Source: Bradyrhizobium sp. CCBAU 51627
Lineage (GTDB): Bacteria > Pseudomonadota > Alphaproteobacteria > Rhizobiales > Xanthobacteraceae
Assembly: GCF_028128765.1 (NCBI RefSeq)
Contig: NZ_LBJG01000024.1
Span: 496,001 to 560,000, forward strand
Direction of reading: 5' to 3'
Length of the DNA: 64,000 bases
The number at the start of each line of letters is the position of its first letter. The stretch's first letter is position 1. Below, piece by piece: positions 9,688 through 19,116 of the stretch. The notes beneath the pieces were generated by a model. That model searched no databases. It saw nothing but the letters and a program-made list of their open reading frames with translations, and had not been told where the DNA came from. The position numbers and the translations under genes were made by a program.

Positions 9688-9862
9688 TCCCGATGAGCGA
9701 AACGTCCGACCTTGATCGATAGCATTTTCGAGCAGTCTTGCTCGGCGACGCGCCGCTCGATCTGTCCAGGAAGTTCGACGGCATCGGCTCTACTCCTTGA
9801 ATGTTCCGATGGGTCTGATCGAGCCCGAGACAACTGACTGCCTCCTGTTTGGAACCCTCTGC

Positions 9863-10792
9863 ATGAGAAATGCGAAAACTCCCGTCTATCGCGGCCTGTT
9901 CCCGGTCGCTCCGACGCCCTTTACGGAATCCGGAGCTCTCGATCTGGAAGGGCAGCGGCGCGTGCTCGATTGCATGATCGATCAAGGCGTCGACGGGATC
10001 TGCATTCTGGCCAATTATTCCGAGCAGTTCCTGCTGTCGGATCAGGAGCGCGATATTCTGGTCGATCTTTGCCTCTCGCATGTCGCGGGCCGCAAGCCCG
10101 TCATGGTGACCTGCAGCCATTTCAGTACGCAGATCGCAGCGCAACGCGCCCGCTATGCGGCCGAACGTGGGGCAAGCCTTGTCATGCTGATGCCGCCTTA
10201 TCATGGCGCAAGCCTCAAGGCGGATGAAAGCGCCATGATCGCGCATTTCGGCCGCGTCGCGGACGCTGCCGGGATTCCAATCATGGTCCAGGACGCGCCG
10301 CTCTCCGGCGTTACATTGACGGTCCCTTTTCTCGTCCGGCTTGCTTGCGAGGTGCCGCTCGCCAGATATTTCAAGATCGAGGTCCCGTTTGCGGCTGCCA
10401 AGCTGCGCAGCCTGATCGACCTCGGCGGTGAGGCCATCATCGGTCCATTTGACGGGGAAGAAGCCATCACCATGATGGCAGACCTCGATGCCGGTGCGAC
10501 CGGAACGATGTCGAGCGCGCTGCTGCCCGATCTGCTTCGCCCCGTACTCAATCATCACAAAGCGGGACGCCGGCAGGAAGCCGCTCTTGCGTATGCAAGG
10601 GTGCTGCTCCTCATCAATTTCGAGAACCGCCAGTGCGGCCTGCGCGCAGCCAAGAGCGTGATGGCTGAAGGTGGTGTGATCAGATGCGAAGCCGTGCGCC
10701 ATCCGCTCGAGCAGCTCCATCCGACGACGAGAGCTGGATTGATGGAGCTTGCGCATGAGCTCAGCCCGCTGGCTCTTCGCTGGGGACATTGA
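9863..10792 (+). CDS. Dihydrodipicolinate synthase superfamily aldolase/dehydratase
   Basis: This 309-residue class I aldolase-type enzyme of the DapA/NanA superfamily carries the Schiff-base lysine in YFKIE (about K171) and the barrel strand LVMLMPPYH. The GTTGE-type pyruvate-carboxylate motif of true DapA is replaced by NYSEQFLLS, so it is not a lysine-pathway enzyme. In this operon a role on a 2-keto-3-deoxy sugar acid (aldolase or dehydratase) is likely, but this is inference. ATG 9863 was preferred because the family fold begins at TPVYRGLFPVAPTPF; an earlier ATG at 9797 would add 22 atypical residues. The next gene starts 4 bases after the stop. Confidence 0.8.
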   Translation: MRNAKTPVYRGLFPVAPTPFTESGALDLEGQRRVLDCMIDQGVDGICILANYSEQFLLSDQERDILVDLCLSHVAGRKPVMVTCSHFSTQIAAQRARYAAERGASLVMLMPPYHGASLKADESAMIAHFGRVADAAGIPIMVQDAPLSGVTLTVPFLVRLACEVPLARYFKIEVPFAAAKLRSLIDLGGEAIIGPFDGEEAITMMADLDAGATGTMSSALLPDLLRPVLNHHKAGRRQEAALAYARVLLLINFENRQCGLRAAKSVMAEGGVIRCEAVRHPLEQLHPTTRAGLMELAHELSPLALRWGH

Positions 10793-10795
10793 GGC

Positions 10796-12252
10796 GTGGA
10801 CAATCGAGAAGAAGCGGTGCGGGCACAAGTTGTGTACCCCCAGATCAGGATGTTCATCGCCGTGGAGTGGACGGCGGATCGCTCTGAAGAGATCCTCAAT
10901 CCCGCGACCGGACAGCCCATTGGCGAGACTCCTTATGCGTCCCGCGGCGATCTTGATCGCGCCCTCGCAGCCGCCGCGGAGGGCTTCGAGATCTGGAGAA
11001 AGGTATCGGCCTTCGACCGGTACAGGATGATGCGCAAGGCCGCCGATCTCATACGCTCGCGCGCAGCCGACATCGCGTCGATCATGACGCTCGAACAGGG
11101 TAAACCGCTGAGCGAGTCGAGCGCTGAAACGCTCCTCGCCGCCGATATCATCGACTGGCTCGCCGAGGAGGGGCGCCGAGCTTATGGGCGGATCGTACCG
11201 GCGCGCTTTGGCAATGTTGGCCAGCTGGTGACCAAGGAGCCGGTCGGGCCGGTTGCGGCATTTACGCCGTGGAATTTTCCGATCAACCAGGCCGTGCGCA
11301 AGATATCCGCGAGCCTTGCAGCCGGCTGGTCCATCATCGTCAAGGGACCTGAAGAGACGCCGGCGAGCTGCATGGGCTGGTTCGTAGCTTCGCGGATGCG
11401 GGCTTGCCGGCGGGCGTCGTCAATCTCGTCTTCGGGGTGCCGTCCGAAGTGTCAGACTATCTCATCCGCCATCCCATCATCCGCAAAGTATCCTTCACCG
11501 GTTCGACCGTGGTCGGAAAGCATCTCCCAGCCCTTGCCGGCGCCCATATGAAGCGCTCCACCATGGAGCTTGGCGGGCACGCGCCTGCCATTGTTTTCGC
11601 GGATGCCGATGTCGGGAAAGCCGCCAAAATCCTCTCGGCGAACAAGTTCCGTAACGCCGGCCAGGTCTGCGTCTCGCCGACGCGTTTTGTGGTGCATGAG
11701 AGTATCTATGAAGAGTTCGTCGACAGGTTTGTTGCCGAGGCCAGCGCGATCAGGGTTGGCAATGGCCTCGAAAGGGATAGCCGGATGGGACCGCTCGCCA
11801 ACTGGCGGCGGGTCGACGCAATGGAAAAGCTTGTCGCGGACGCTCTTGGTCGCGCCGCACAGTTGCGCATCGGCGGCAAGCGTATCGGCAATGCGGGGTA
11901 CTTCTTCGAGCCGACGGTCCTGACCGATGTTCCACTCCAAGCGCGCATCATGAATGAAGAGCCGTTCGGCCCCGTCGCCCCGATCGCGCGGTTTAAAACC
12001 TATGACGAGGTTGTCACGGAGGCCAATCGACTGCCTTACGGGCTCGCCGCCTACGCCTACACGCGATCCGCCGCTACGATCGCCGCGATCGGGGCCGATC
12101 TTCAATGCGGCATGCTGTCGATCAATCATCATGGACTTGGGCTTCCCGAAGTGCCTTTCGGAGGAACGAAGGAGCCGGGGTTCGGTTCGGAAGGTGGCCT
12201 CGAGGCAATCGAGGGCTATCTTCACACCAAATTTGTGAGCCAGGCGAGCTAA
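10796..12252 (+). pseudogene. Aldehyde dehydrogenase, single frameshift
   Basis: The two halves form one NAD(P)+-dependent aldehyde dehydrogenase of the succinate/2-oxoglutarate semialdehyde group. The first half (frame of GTG 10796 or ATG 10850) runs to IIVKGPEETPASCMG. The second resumes as LVRSFADAGLPAGVVNLVFG in a frame shifted by one base, so one base appears to be missing at about 11371-11378. The catalytic pieces are present: TPWNFP, the general-base Glu in MELGGH, and the nucleophile in RNAGQVCVSP. It is either a recent pseudogene or a sequencing error. As the last enzyme of the operon it would oxidise the semialdehyde made by the preceding lyase. Confidence 0.85.
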
Positions 12253-12734
12253 AACCGGAACATTCAGGCGGGAGCAGAACGAGATACTTTGTCCAGTAAA
12301 TCAGCCCGTCGTGGACAACAGTTACGTGTGCAGGAGCGCTCAAGTATTCCCGCCAATGATAGCCGGCGAGCAACCACCAATACCGACGTTTCTGTTGCAA
12401 GCGTGACGCGTTCGAATCCGCCTTCCTTGGCCGTAGGAGGCAAGGAAGCATCCTTAAGCGATGTGAGCTATTCCTTGCCGTCCGCGTGTCGCCCCAACCA
12501 GCGCAGGTTTGGATTACTCTCCAAACGCGTTCCGGCTTCGAGCGCGCGCTTCATGATCGCTAAACCACCGCCTGCAATCGCCGGCGCCCTGGCTCAGTTC
12601 GGTGCGCTGCCACCTCCTGACGCCGCCGCCGGATTCGCTTGCGCTGAGGCCTAATGTCATACTCATCGAACACAGGGCGGCACCCGCCGAAACACGGACA
12701 CCAAAGGCACGCGGAAAGATGGCCCCGCGCAGAC
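12253..12734. other. Gene-poor stretch between convergent genes
   Basis: No credible gene is seen between the aldehyde dehydrogenase and the convergent oxidoreductase. The one structural feature is an 8-bp inverted repeat (CTTCCTTG at 12422-12429, CAAGGAAG at 12441-12448) with an 11-base loop. It could be a weak terminator but lacks a T-tract. Confidence 0.4.
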
Positions 12735-13649
12735 TTATACCAAGCCGTTTACGATCGCCAAATGTGGCAGGGTCAGTCCACCTTTGCCTGCGACAACCGC
12801 GAGGTTGAATTCCTGCGCGGCAGCATCCAGGACCGGCACGGAAACGGCTCTCTCGCGCGCCAGGCGCACAGCACACTCGATATCCTTTGCAGCATTTGCA
12901 ATCGAGATTGCGAGTGCATCTGGTTTCTCGCCCAACAAAAAGGCGGCGAAGGCTTGGAATATTCCACTGTTAGTCGAGCCGCGACCGACCAAAGAGCGTA
13001 GCGTCACAAGATCTATCTCTAGACTATCCGCGAATTGGCAGACCTCAGCGGCGACGGCAGCTATGCCCATCGTCATGCTGTTGTAAACAAGCTTGAGCTT
13101 GTGGCCGTCTCCGACATCTCCAACATGCAGAACGGTCTCGCAAAACGCAGCAAGAATGCGTTCGGCGACGGGAAAGAGTGTTGCATCCGACCCAACCATC
13201 GCGTTGAGAAGGCCCAGCTCTGCTTGCTCGGGGCTCCGTGTTACCGGAGCATCAATAAAGTTTAGACCCCGGCTTCGCGCCTTTCTCGCCAATGCAATGG
13301 TCGAGGTAGGATACGAGGTCGTGCAATCAATTATCAGGCCTCCTCGGCACATGTGAGCAAACAGTCCATCGTGATCGAGGCACACCGTCTCAACTTCACG
13401 GCTGGACGGTAAGGATAACACCACGACACTTACGTGCTGCGCCAACTCTGCGATCGATGTGTGCTCGCGGGCTCCTCCACCTGTCAGGCGATCAGCACCG
13501 GACCGGTTCTTGTTGACTTTGATGTGGAGCTCGCTTTGGCGCCGCAACAGGCTAATGCCTATACCTGTTCCCATGCGCCCCGCTCCGATAAGCCCTATGC
13601 TCTGCTTGATCGTTTTGGGAGCCGCGTTGGCTGATGATCCCTTGCTCAT
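12735..13649 (-). CDS. 3-hydroxyisobutyrate dehydrogenase-family oxidoreductase
   Basis: This 304-residue beta-hydroxyacid dehydrogenase has an N-terminal Rossmann motif (IGLIGAGRMGTGIG, about residues 17-30), the substrate loop FIDAPVTRSPEQAELG and the catalytic-lysine helix GDGHKLKLVYNSM. It would oxidise or reduce a 3-hydroxy acid or a related semialdehyde using NAD(P)(H). It is the last of three minus-strand genes. The HAD hydrolase ends 3 bases upstream, which suggests one transcript with the PurF-like gene. The DapA-like enzymes on the other strand are not part of that unit. Substrate unknown. Confidence 0.85.
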   Translation of the reverse strand: MSKGSSANAAPKTIKQSIGLIGAGRMGTGIGISLLRRQSELHIKVNKNRSGADRLTGGGAREHTSIAELAQHVSVVVLSLPSSREVETVCLDHDGLFAHMCRGGLIIDCTTSYPTSTIALARKARSRGLNFIDAPVTRSPEQAELGLLNAMVGSDATLFPVAERILAAFCETVLHVGDVGDGHKLKLVYNSMTMGIAAVAAEVCQFADSLEIDLVTLRSLVGRGSTNSGIFQAFAAFLLGEKPDALAISIANAAKDIECAVRLARERAVSVPVLDAAAQEFNLAVVAGKGGLTLPHLAIVNGLV

Positions 13650-13652
13650 GAT

Positions 13653-14333
13653 TTAGCATTCCGAAAAGAAGCCATGCTTTTGTAGGATGGGCAACAGCTC
13701 GTGATGGTTGTTGATCGTGTAATCTGGACGCGCGGCTTGCAGGCGCGAGGTCGAAACAAAGCCTCCGGTAATGGATATGCTTGTCAGCCCGAGATTACGC
13801 GCAATATCAGTCTCGACGGGCATATCGCCGATGATGAAGGTTGACGACGGATTCAGGCTGTACTTGTGCATATAAAGGCGAAGCCGCTCTCCTTTGCTCA
13901 TCGATTTGTATTGGGTGGCGCGGCTTTCAAAGGCGAGCACATCGGTGATGTAGTCATCCACGCCAAGTCTCCTCAGCTGGGACTGTAGAGGCGCGACTAT
14001 GTGGTTGCTGACGATGATGAGTAGAGCCGATTCTCGGCGCGCCAACTCGAACACTCTGCGAGCGCCCTCACGTAAATCGGCTTTATCGGCAAGAGGCTCG
14101 TACGTGTCATGAAACAGTGCGCCCTCGTCACGCTCTATTGCCTCCATCTCCTCCTGCGACATTCCAAGGCTATGAAAGAGACGAGAGAGGGGAACATCAC
14201 AATGCTCTCGTAAGGTGTCTATATTGATGCGCGGACGACCAAAGCGGTTCAAAATTGCGTTGGTCGTATCGAGCAGCGCGTACGTGTCATCCAGCAATGT
14301 TCCGTTCCAGTCGAATACGAGAGCGGGTTTCAT
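13653..14333 (-). CDS. HAD-superfamily hydrolase
   Basis: This 226-residue HAD-type phosphatase has motif I DWNGTLLDD (residues 8-16, nucleophile Asp8), motif II IIVSNH, a lysine in YKSMSKGE, and the acidic motif FIIGDMPVETDIA. The Asn at the D-x-N position is common in phosphoglycolate-phosphatase-like members. Its start overlaps the end of the PurF-like gene by 4 bases (ATGA), indicating translational coupling. It may dephosphorylate a product of the PRPP-dependent neighbour, which is inference from order alone. Confidence 0.87.
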   Translation of the reverse strand: MKPALVFDWNGTLLDDTYALLDTTNAILNRFGRPRINIDTLREHCDVPLSRLFHSLGMSQEEMEAIERDEGALFHDTYEPLADKADLREGARRVFELARRESALLIIVSNHIVAPLQSQLRRLGVDDYITDVLAFESRATQYKSMSKGERLRLYMHKYSLNPSSTFIIGDMPVETDIARNLGLTSISITGGFVSTSRLQAARPDYTINNHHELLPILQKHGFFSEC

Positions 14334-15925
14334 GATCCTGACCTCAGACGGGGATTGACAGAAAGAGCGGCCAGCAACGCCTCCAAGCTTCTGTCCGCGC
14401 GCTGCCGTCCAGCGGGCGTTGGCATCTCGAATGTGAAGGGTGACAAATCGATGCTGTCTAGCCTGTCAGCCAATATGGATACTAGGGCGCGGAAGGGCAG
14501 ATAAGTTACCGTCGCTGCTTGGATCGCTCTCGCAATGTTGGTTTCAATGGTTCTGAGGGCTGGCAAGTCCATCCTGTGGAAGCGAAGGCACTGGGCGCGC
14601 AGTTCAGGCGGAAGTCGCTTCAATGCCTGCCAGAATGCGAGCTCATCTGGCGTGTCAATACCCATGCCGTAGTAATTCGGAGCAACTATAGGCGGCGAAC
14701 CAATCGCCCAATGTACGGCTTTGGCTCCAGCGGCAAGAAGCATGGTTGTGACGGCTTGGCTGGTATCGCCTCGAATGAGTGCCTCGTCAACAACAACGAT
14801 GGCTCGTCCAGCGACGGCAGCTTCCGCCACTCGATACTTTTGAGCTATGCGAGATTGGCGGCCCCTGGGTCTGCCGAGGAGCGTTCGCTCAAGAAATTGC
14901 GTTGCCACTACGTCGCCACGCTCGGCACGCACGCCCTGTTCGGCGAGAGAGTCAAACAGACCATCGGCGTACGGCCCTCCAGTATTTGGCATGGAGGACA
15001 CGATTGGCGGCATCAAGAGTGCCTCTGCTTGAACTCGCTCGGCAACAATTCTCCCCAAGGCGAGCCCGATGTTGTAACGGGTTTGGAGATGTGAATGGCC
15101 CTCGACCGAGGTGTTCGGACTTCCCAAATATAGAGTTTCGTAGGCGCAGAGTTTGGCCTTATATCGTCGGCTGTTCAGAGCATGGTCAACGCTGCCGCCT
15201 GTCTTCGCGTCCACGCGCCGTATGCTCCCCGGCAAGAGCTGCTGGGTCTTACCTTCCGAGCCGGCGAAGGCACAATTTTCAGAAGCAAAGAGCAACAATC
15301 CATTGTTCGTCCACATAGTCTCCAATGGGCGCAAACCGCTTCGATTGCGGTATGCAACAAGATCTCCGTTCTTATCTAGCAAAAGCGCGCTAATGGCACC
15401 GTCTATACGATCATCAAGCTCGCGAAAGATGGCTTCGTAGTTTGCGGGCAAGCCGTGACGCCAATATTCTCGTTTGCAAGATCGTTCAATCCACCTCAGC
15501 AAGAGCTCGGCGTCAGTGTTGGTGTCTATCAGTTGGCCTTGAGCGATTAGTTCGCTTCTGAGTTCATGAGCGTTGACCAAGGCCCCATCCAGAGAAATTG
15601 CAAAATGGCGGCTAGTGCCTGCAGCGGCGGGAATTGACTGCACATCGCCGTCACCCCCACTTCCACAGGATCTGCTACGGATCTGCGCGATCGCAACATG
15701 AGGCCGAAAGCGCGACTCCTGTTCGATGCGGTCAATGCGTACTGAACTATCGGCCGTTTGAAATGCCCTGCCATATCGGATCCCGCGCTTTTTCATGAAA
15801 GCAGCGACTAGGACGCCTGCTTGCCCACGGAGTGCAAGTGTCGGAATCATTTTCTTCAGCTGATCAACAACACGTGGCGATGGTTCGTTTGGAGAGCAGA
15901 GAAATGCACCGGCGACACCAGACAT
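14330..15925 (-). CDS. PurF-like amidophosphoribosyltransferase with altered glutaminase site
   Basis: This 531-residue protein has the two-domain plan of glutamine PRPP amidotransferase: an N-terminal Ntn glutaminase domain (to about residue 250) and a C-terminal phosphoribosyltransferase domain with VVVDEALIRGDTS (near 376-390) and SPPIVAPNYYGMGIDTPDEL. PurF needs Cys as the first mature residue; here the start is M-S-G-V-A-G, with Ser2. The HNGNL asparagine is replaced by Asp (LDGAL, D113). Arg83 and the NTDAE aspartate remain. It therefore probably lacks normal glutamine hydrolysis but may still use PRPP. It is not the housekeeping purF by context; it heads a trio with a phosphatase and a dehydrogenase. 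Confidence 0.8.
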   Translation of the reverse strand: MSGVAGAFLCSPNEPSPRVVDQLKKMIPTLALRGQAGVLVAAFMKKRGIRYGRAFQTADSSVRIDRIEQESRFRPHVAIAQIRSRSCGSGGDGDVQSIPAAAGTSRHFAISLDGALVNAHELRSELIAQGQLIDTNTDAELLLRWIERSCKREYWRHGLPANYEAIFRELDDRIDGAISALLLDKNGDLVAYRNRSGLRPLETMWTNNGLLLFASENCAFAGSEGKTQQLLPGSIRRVDAKTGGSVDHALNSRRYKAKLCAYETLYLGSPNTSVEGHSHLQTRYNIGLALGRIVAERVQAEALLMPPIVSSMPNTGGPYADGLFDSLAEQGVRAERGDVVATQFLERTLLGRPRGRQSRIAQKYRVAEAAVAGRAIVVVDEALIRGDTSQAVTTMLLAAGAKAVHWAIGSPPIVAPNYYGMGIDTPDELAFWQALKRLPPELRAQCLRFHRMDLPALRTIETNIARAIQAATVTYLPFRALVSILADRLDSIDLSPFTFEMPTPAGRQRADRSLEALLAALSVNPRLRSGS

Positions 15926-17410
15926 ATAACACCCAACTTCTTAAGGAGCCGATCTGGCGGGGCGCCTCCCATGTGCATATGAGGGCGGGACTTCGCTTCA
16001 TCCTTAAGCAAGTGTCGTACCAGCCCTTTGGACGCACTGACTGGCATTTCTGGAGCGAGGAGAATTGGAGGAGAGCCATTCTAGCCGTCAGGGAGGCTTC
16101 GTTCAGGCCCTCACACGTTTGTTCAAGATGCTACGGCTGTGTGCGAAAAGCGCTACACCGGAGCGCGAAGGTACGAAGGCGTCAAGTCGGCGAAGGCGCT
16201 CCAATCTTCACTTATGCCCTCCGTTCTGCGGCCAAGCGAGCAAAGCGGCTCTTTACAGACGACGAGCACTAGAAATGGCTCTAAGCAGGTCTCGTTGCGG
16301 CGCGCTCGCATTTTCAGGATTTGCGGGTAAGATTCGGCAGATGATGCAGAGCGAGTGCATCGCGCGATTGCGGACACACCGACGAGCCGGGTCCTCGACA
16401 GCCCAAGTGCGCCCGTCCGTCTGCGCGACAGAGTAGCGTGGAGTTATAGGCACCTGGCCCAGCGTTCTTTAGCCAACTCACATGTTGGTCGCCGCCGTGT
16501 GCACGCTGCTCCGAACAAAGTTTGAACTAGGGGGCGCCCCGCTTACTAGGGACTCTCGGGCGTAGCGCGCCGCCTGACCGATCTCGCGGCCCATGTTTTC
16601 ATTGCTTGCGTTAAGAGCCTTCAGGCGCCTCCGGAACGGCCGCGCCATCAACCACTACCCCAAGCTAGGGCTCTCTTTCTCCATTGACGATGGAGCCTGC
16701 GACCAAGAGCCGACCTGCGGCGCCAGCAGAAAGGTACTTAACGCGTAGGCGGCCTCCGCTTAGCTGCTAGAGCTAACGCTGGGCGATGTAGTGATAGCTT
16801 GCGGGCGTTAGCGTCTCGTCGGGCCGCTCAGAAGTGTCCGCGTCTGATTGCCTGGATCGGTCGCAACATCTTAGCGGTTTTTCGATGCTCGCCGCATCAA
16901 CTACTAACACTGGTGATTGATTGGGACCTAGTTCCTGGCGATGACACACCGTGTCGCCTGTGCGCATCGGGCGCATGACGATGCACCTTCAACAAGTTTG
17001 GCAAGAGCGACTGCATTATGTCACCGTCAACGGCTCTGTGGCGAGGCGCGCGGGCTAATGCTCGCGTTTACGGTATCCTTTTGAGTCCGAGGTCAGTATC
17101 ACGTGCTGGCGGCAAAACGCTTCACAAGTAGGACGATAGCAGGAGCCCGTGCTCGCAAGCAGTCCGGGATGGCCTATACGCCGATAGTCGAGCCGAAGAT
17201 CAGTCGGTTTGATGCCCGGCCAAAATTGTCTCACCAAGCACTCAAGGTGGAGCGACTGCAATTAGGCTGCTAGCGTTGTGTGTTGGGGGGACTGTGTTGG
17301 TCTAGGTGAGATCGTCGGCCTCGCCGGATATGGATCGATGGCTAAACCGGGAGCACACGGCGGTTGCGAGCTTTGGCTCGCTTTGAGTTCGACGACCGTG
17401 GGAGGTCACT
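15926..17410. other. 1.5-kb stretch without a recognisable gene
   Basis: Short reading frames occur on both strands, but none has a recognisable family pattern, good start context or consistent codon use. The base composition looks less coding-like than the flanking genes. It may be eroded mobile-element or gene debris. No nod box was found. A TGGCA...TGCA pair near 17001-17017 has the wrong spacing for a sigma-54 promoter. Confidence 0.4.
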
Positions 17411-18604
17411 TTGCCGTCACAGATATCGTTCGGTTCTACAGAGCGTGCGCCAGGCGCCCAGGGCGCGGCCACCGGTTCTGTCGGTGGCGGAGATCAGTTC
17501 ATCGATCTTGCGAACGAGGAGATCATCCAGCCACTCTCATCAGTGCACGAGAGGGCGATGGTTACCGTCGATTCTGGGTCGAGCGGCGTCGTGGATCCCA
17601 TTGGCCTTATGCCGCTCCGCAAAGCTGTTGCCGAAAGGCTCGCGGCCCAGACAGGCCTCGATTGGATGGCGGAGGAGATCGCAATCACTGCCGGCTCAAG
17701 GGAAGCACTGCTTTATGCGGCCTTGGCGATTTTAGAGCGGGGCGATGAGGTTATCATTATCCGCCCCTGGCAACCGTGGGTCCCAGCGCTGGTTCAGGCC
17801 GCTGGCGCAGTACCGGTGTTCGTCGATGCTCAGCGCCCGCGATATACTCCTAATGTCGGCTCAATCCGAGCTGCCGTTACATCGCGGACTAAAGCGATGA
17901 TTATCAATTCACCCAACAATCCGACGGGCGCAGTCTACAGTCGAACAACATTGCAGGAGCTCGGCGAGCTTGCTGTCGAATTCCGAATATGGATCATTTC
18001 GGACGAGCGCTACTCAACATTAGTATTCACCGGTTTACACCGCCATGAGTCGATCGTCGTGGCGTACCCCGCCGTGCGGCCGCGAACGATCATAGTCAAT
18101 CCATGTTCGCAGGCGCTGGCGATATCAGGCTCTCGCTTGGGTTATTTCGCGGCTCCCAGCGCCATCGTTTCCGCCGCAAGAAAGCTTCAGGGCTATGCAG
18201 CGATAACACCAAGTCGAGAGGCGCAGCAAGCCACGCTGAGCCACTTTCAGGTCGCCGGCGGCCGGATTGAGCGGGAGACATACCAACGGCTTTTCGGCGC
18301 TCGCGACATGGGTCTTAACATCCTTTCTAATCTACGTGATGTAACCCCACCTCGTGCCGACGGGGCATTCTTCTTCTATCTTGATCTGAACAGGCTTGCA
18401 TCTGCTTTGCAGGACGAAGGTCGCGTTGGAGTGACGGATGATTTTGCAGGCTGGCTCCTGAAGCATACTAATGTGGCTTGCCTTGCGGGAAACGCGTTTG
18501 GAGACGTCAACGGCCTGCGACTCTCATTCGGCGCCCCACCTGGGGCATCGGCGATCGGACTGAAGCGCATCGTCCAGGCGTTAAATAGCCTTAGGATCAG
18601 ATAA
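17411..18604 (+). CDS. Class I/II aminotransferase-like protein lacking the PLP lysine
   Basis: This 397-residue protein has the fold-type I aminotransferase pattern: ITAGSREALLYAAL, INSPNNPTGAVYSR, the DE-R-Y block ISDERYSTLVF, and a C-terminal LRLSFGAPPG with the carboxylate-binding Arg. The segment that should contain the Schiff-base lysine (S-K-x-x-A-x-T/S-G) reads CSQALAISGSRLGY, with Gln at residue 234 (codon CAG at 18110). It is therefore unlikely to be a normal transaminase. A TTG start at 17411 is chosen because GGAGG sits 6-10 bases upstream. It precedes the NodU-like gene by 512 bases on the same strand. Confidence 0.8.
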   Translation: MPSQISFGSTERAPGAQGAATGSVGGGDQFIDLANEEIIQPLSSVHERAMVTVDSGSSGVVDPIGLMPLRKAVAERLAAQTGLDWMAEEIAITAGSREALLYAALAILERGDEVIIIRPWQPWVPALVQAAGAVPVFVDAQRPRYTPNVGSIRAAVTSRTKAMIINSPNNPTGAVYSRTTLQELGELAVEFRIWIISDERYSTLVFTGLHRHESIVVAYPAVRPRTIIVNPCSQALAISGSRLGYFAAPSAIVSAARKLQGYAAITPSREAQQATLSHFQVAGGRIERETYQRLFGARDMGLNILSNLRDVTPPRADGAFFFYLDLNRLASALQDEGRVGVTDDFAGWLLKHTNVACLAGNAFGDVNGLRLSFGAPPGASAIGLKRIVQALNSLRIR

Positions 18605-19116
18605 CCGCCGGTCCAGTCCCAGACGAACGGCATGGATATGAATATCTGCGCTTCAGCTGATGATGGCACTCCGCAATGTAAGCAGCTCCTATGTCCGTTG
18701 ACGGCGAGCATCGGTTGAATTGTGACATCAAAGACCGCGATTCGTCGCCGCCTCTGGAGGTCACGTCTCCTGAACTGGTCTGGAAAGGATCGGTTAACGA
18801 TCTCACTATCCGAAGAGTTCCGCTGCACTCGTTCGCTCGACGTCGGAGAAGGCACAAAGGGCCGCAGGTCGCATGTACGCAAATTGTCGCCGTAGGCGGG
18901 AGTTCTTGGTCCGAAACCGAACGCGTCCGGTGTCACGAATCGGTCAAGTCGCTTCAAACTTCGACTTTGATCAGACGATCGCCAGCGATTCCTCTGATTG
19001 GAACTGGCCCATAGCGTGCATCGTGACAGTGGGAGCCCATCTGAGCCTTGCGACACGAGCAATAGTTGCGGCGCCTTCAAATCGGGTGGATCACCGACAT
19101 TAGATTCGGAGACAGT
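18605..19116. other. Gap between aminotransferase-like and NodU-like genes
   Basis: I see no convincing gene or promoter signature here. In particular no nod box precedes the NodU-like gene. A ribosome site (GGAGA) lies at the very end, 5-9 bases before its ATG. Confidence 0.4.

Noticed and set aside
12405..12420. tRNA-like T-loop GTTCGAATCC
   Set aside because: The flanking bases do not form a T-stem, and no anticodon or acceptor arms are found around it.
12289..12654. 121-residue plus-strand frame
   Set aside because: Biased composition, no family pattern and no ribosome site.
17001..17017. Possible sigma-54 promoter (TGGCA...TGCA)
   Set aside because: The GG-GC spacing is 11 bases; the sigma-54 type needs 10.
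18605..19116. nod box before the NodU-like gene
   Set aside because: No AACAATCGATT-type core or matching flanks were found by eye.
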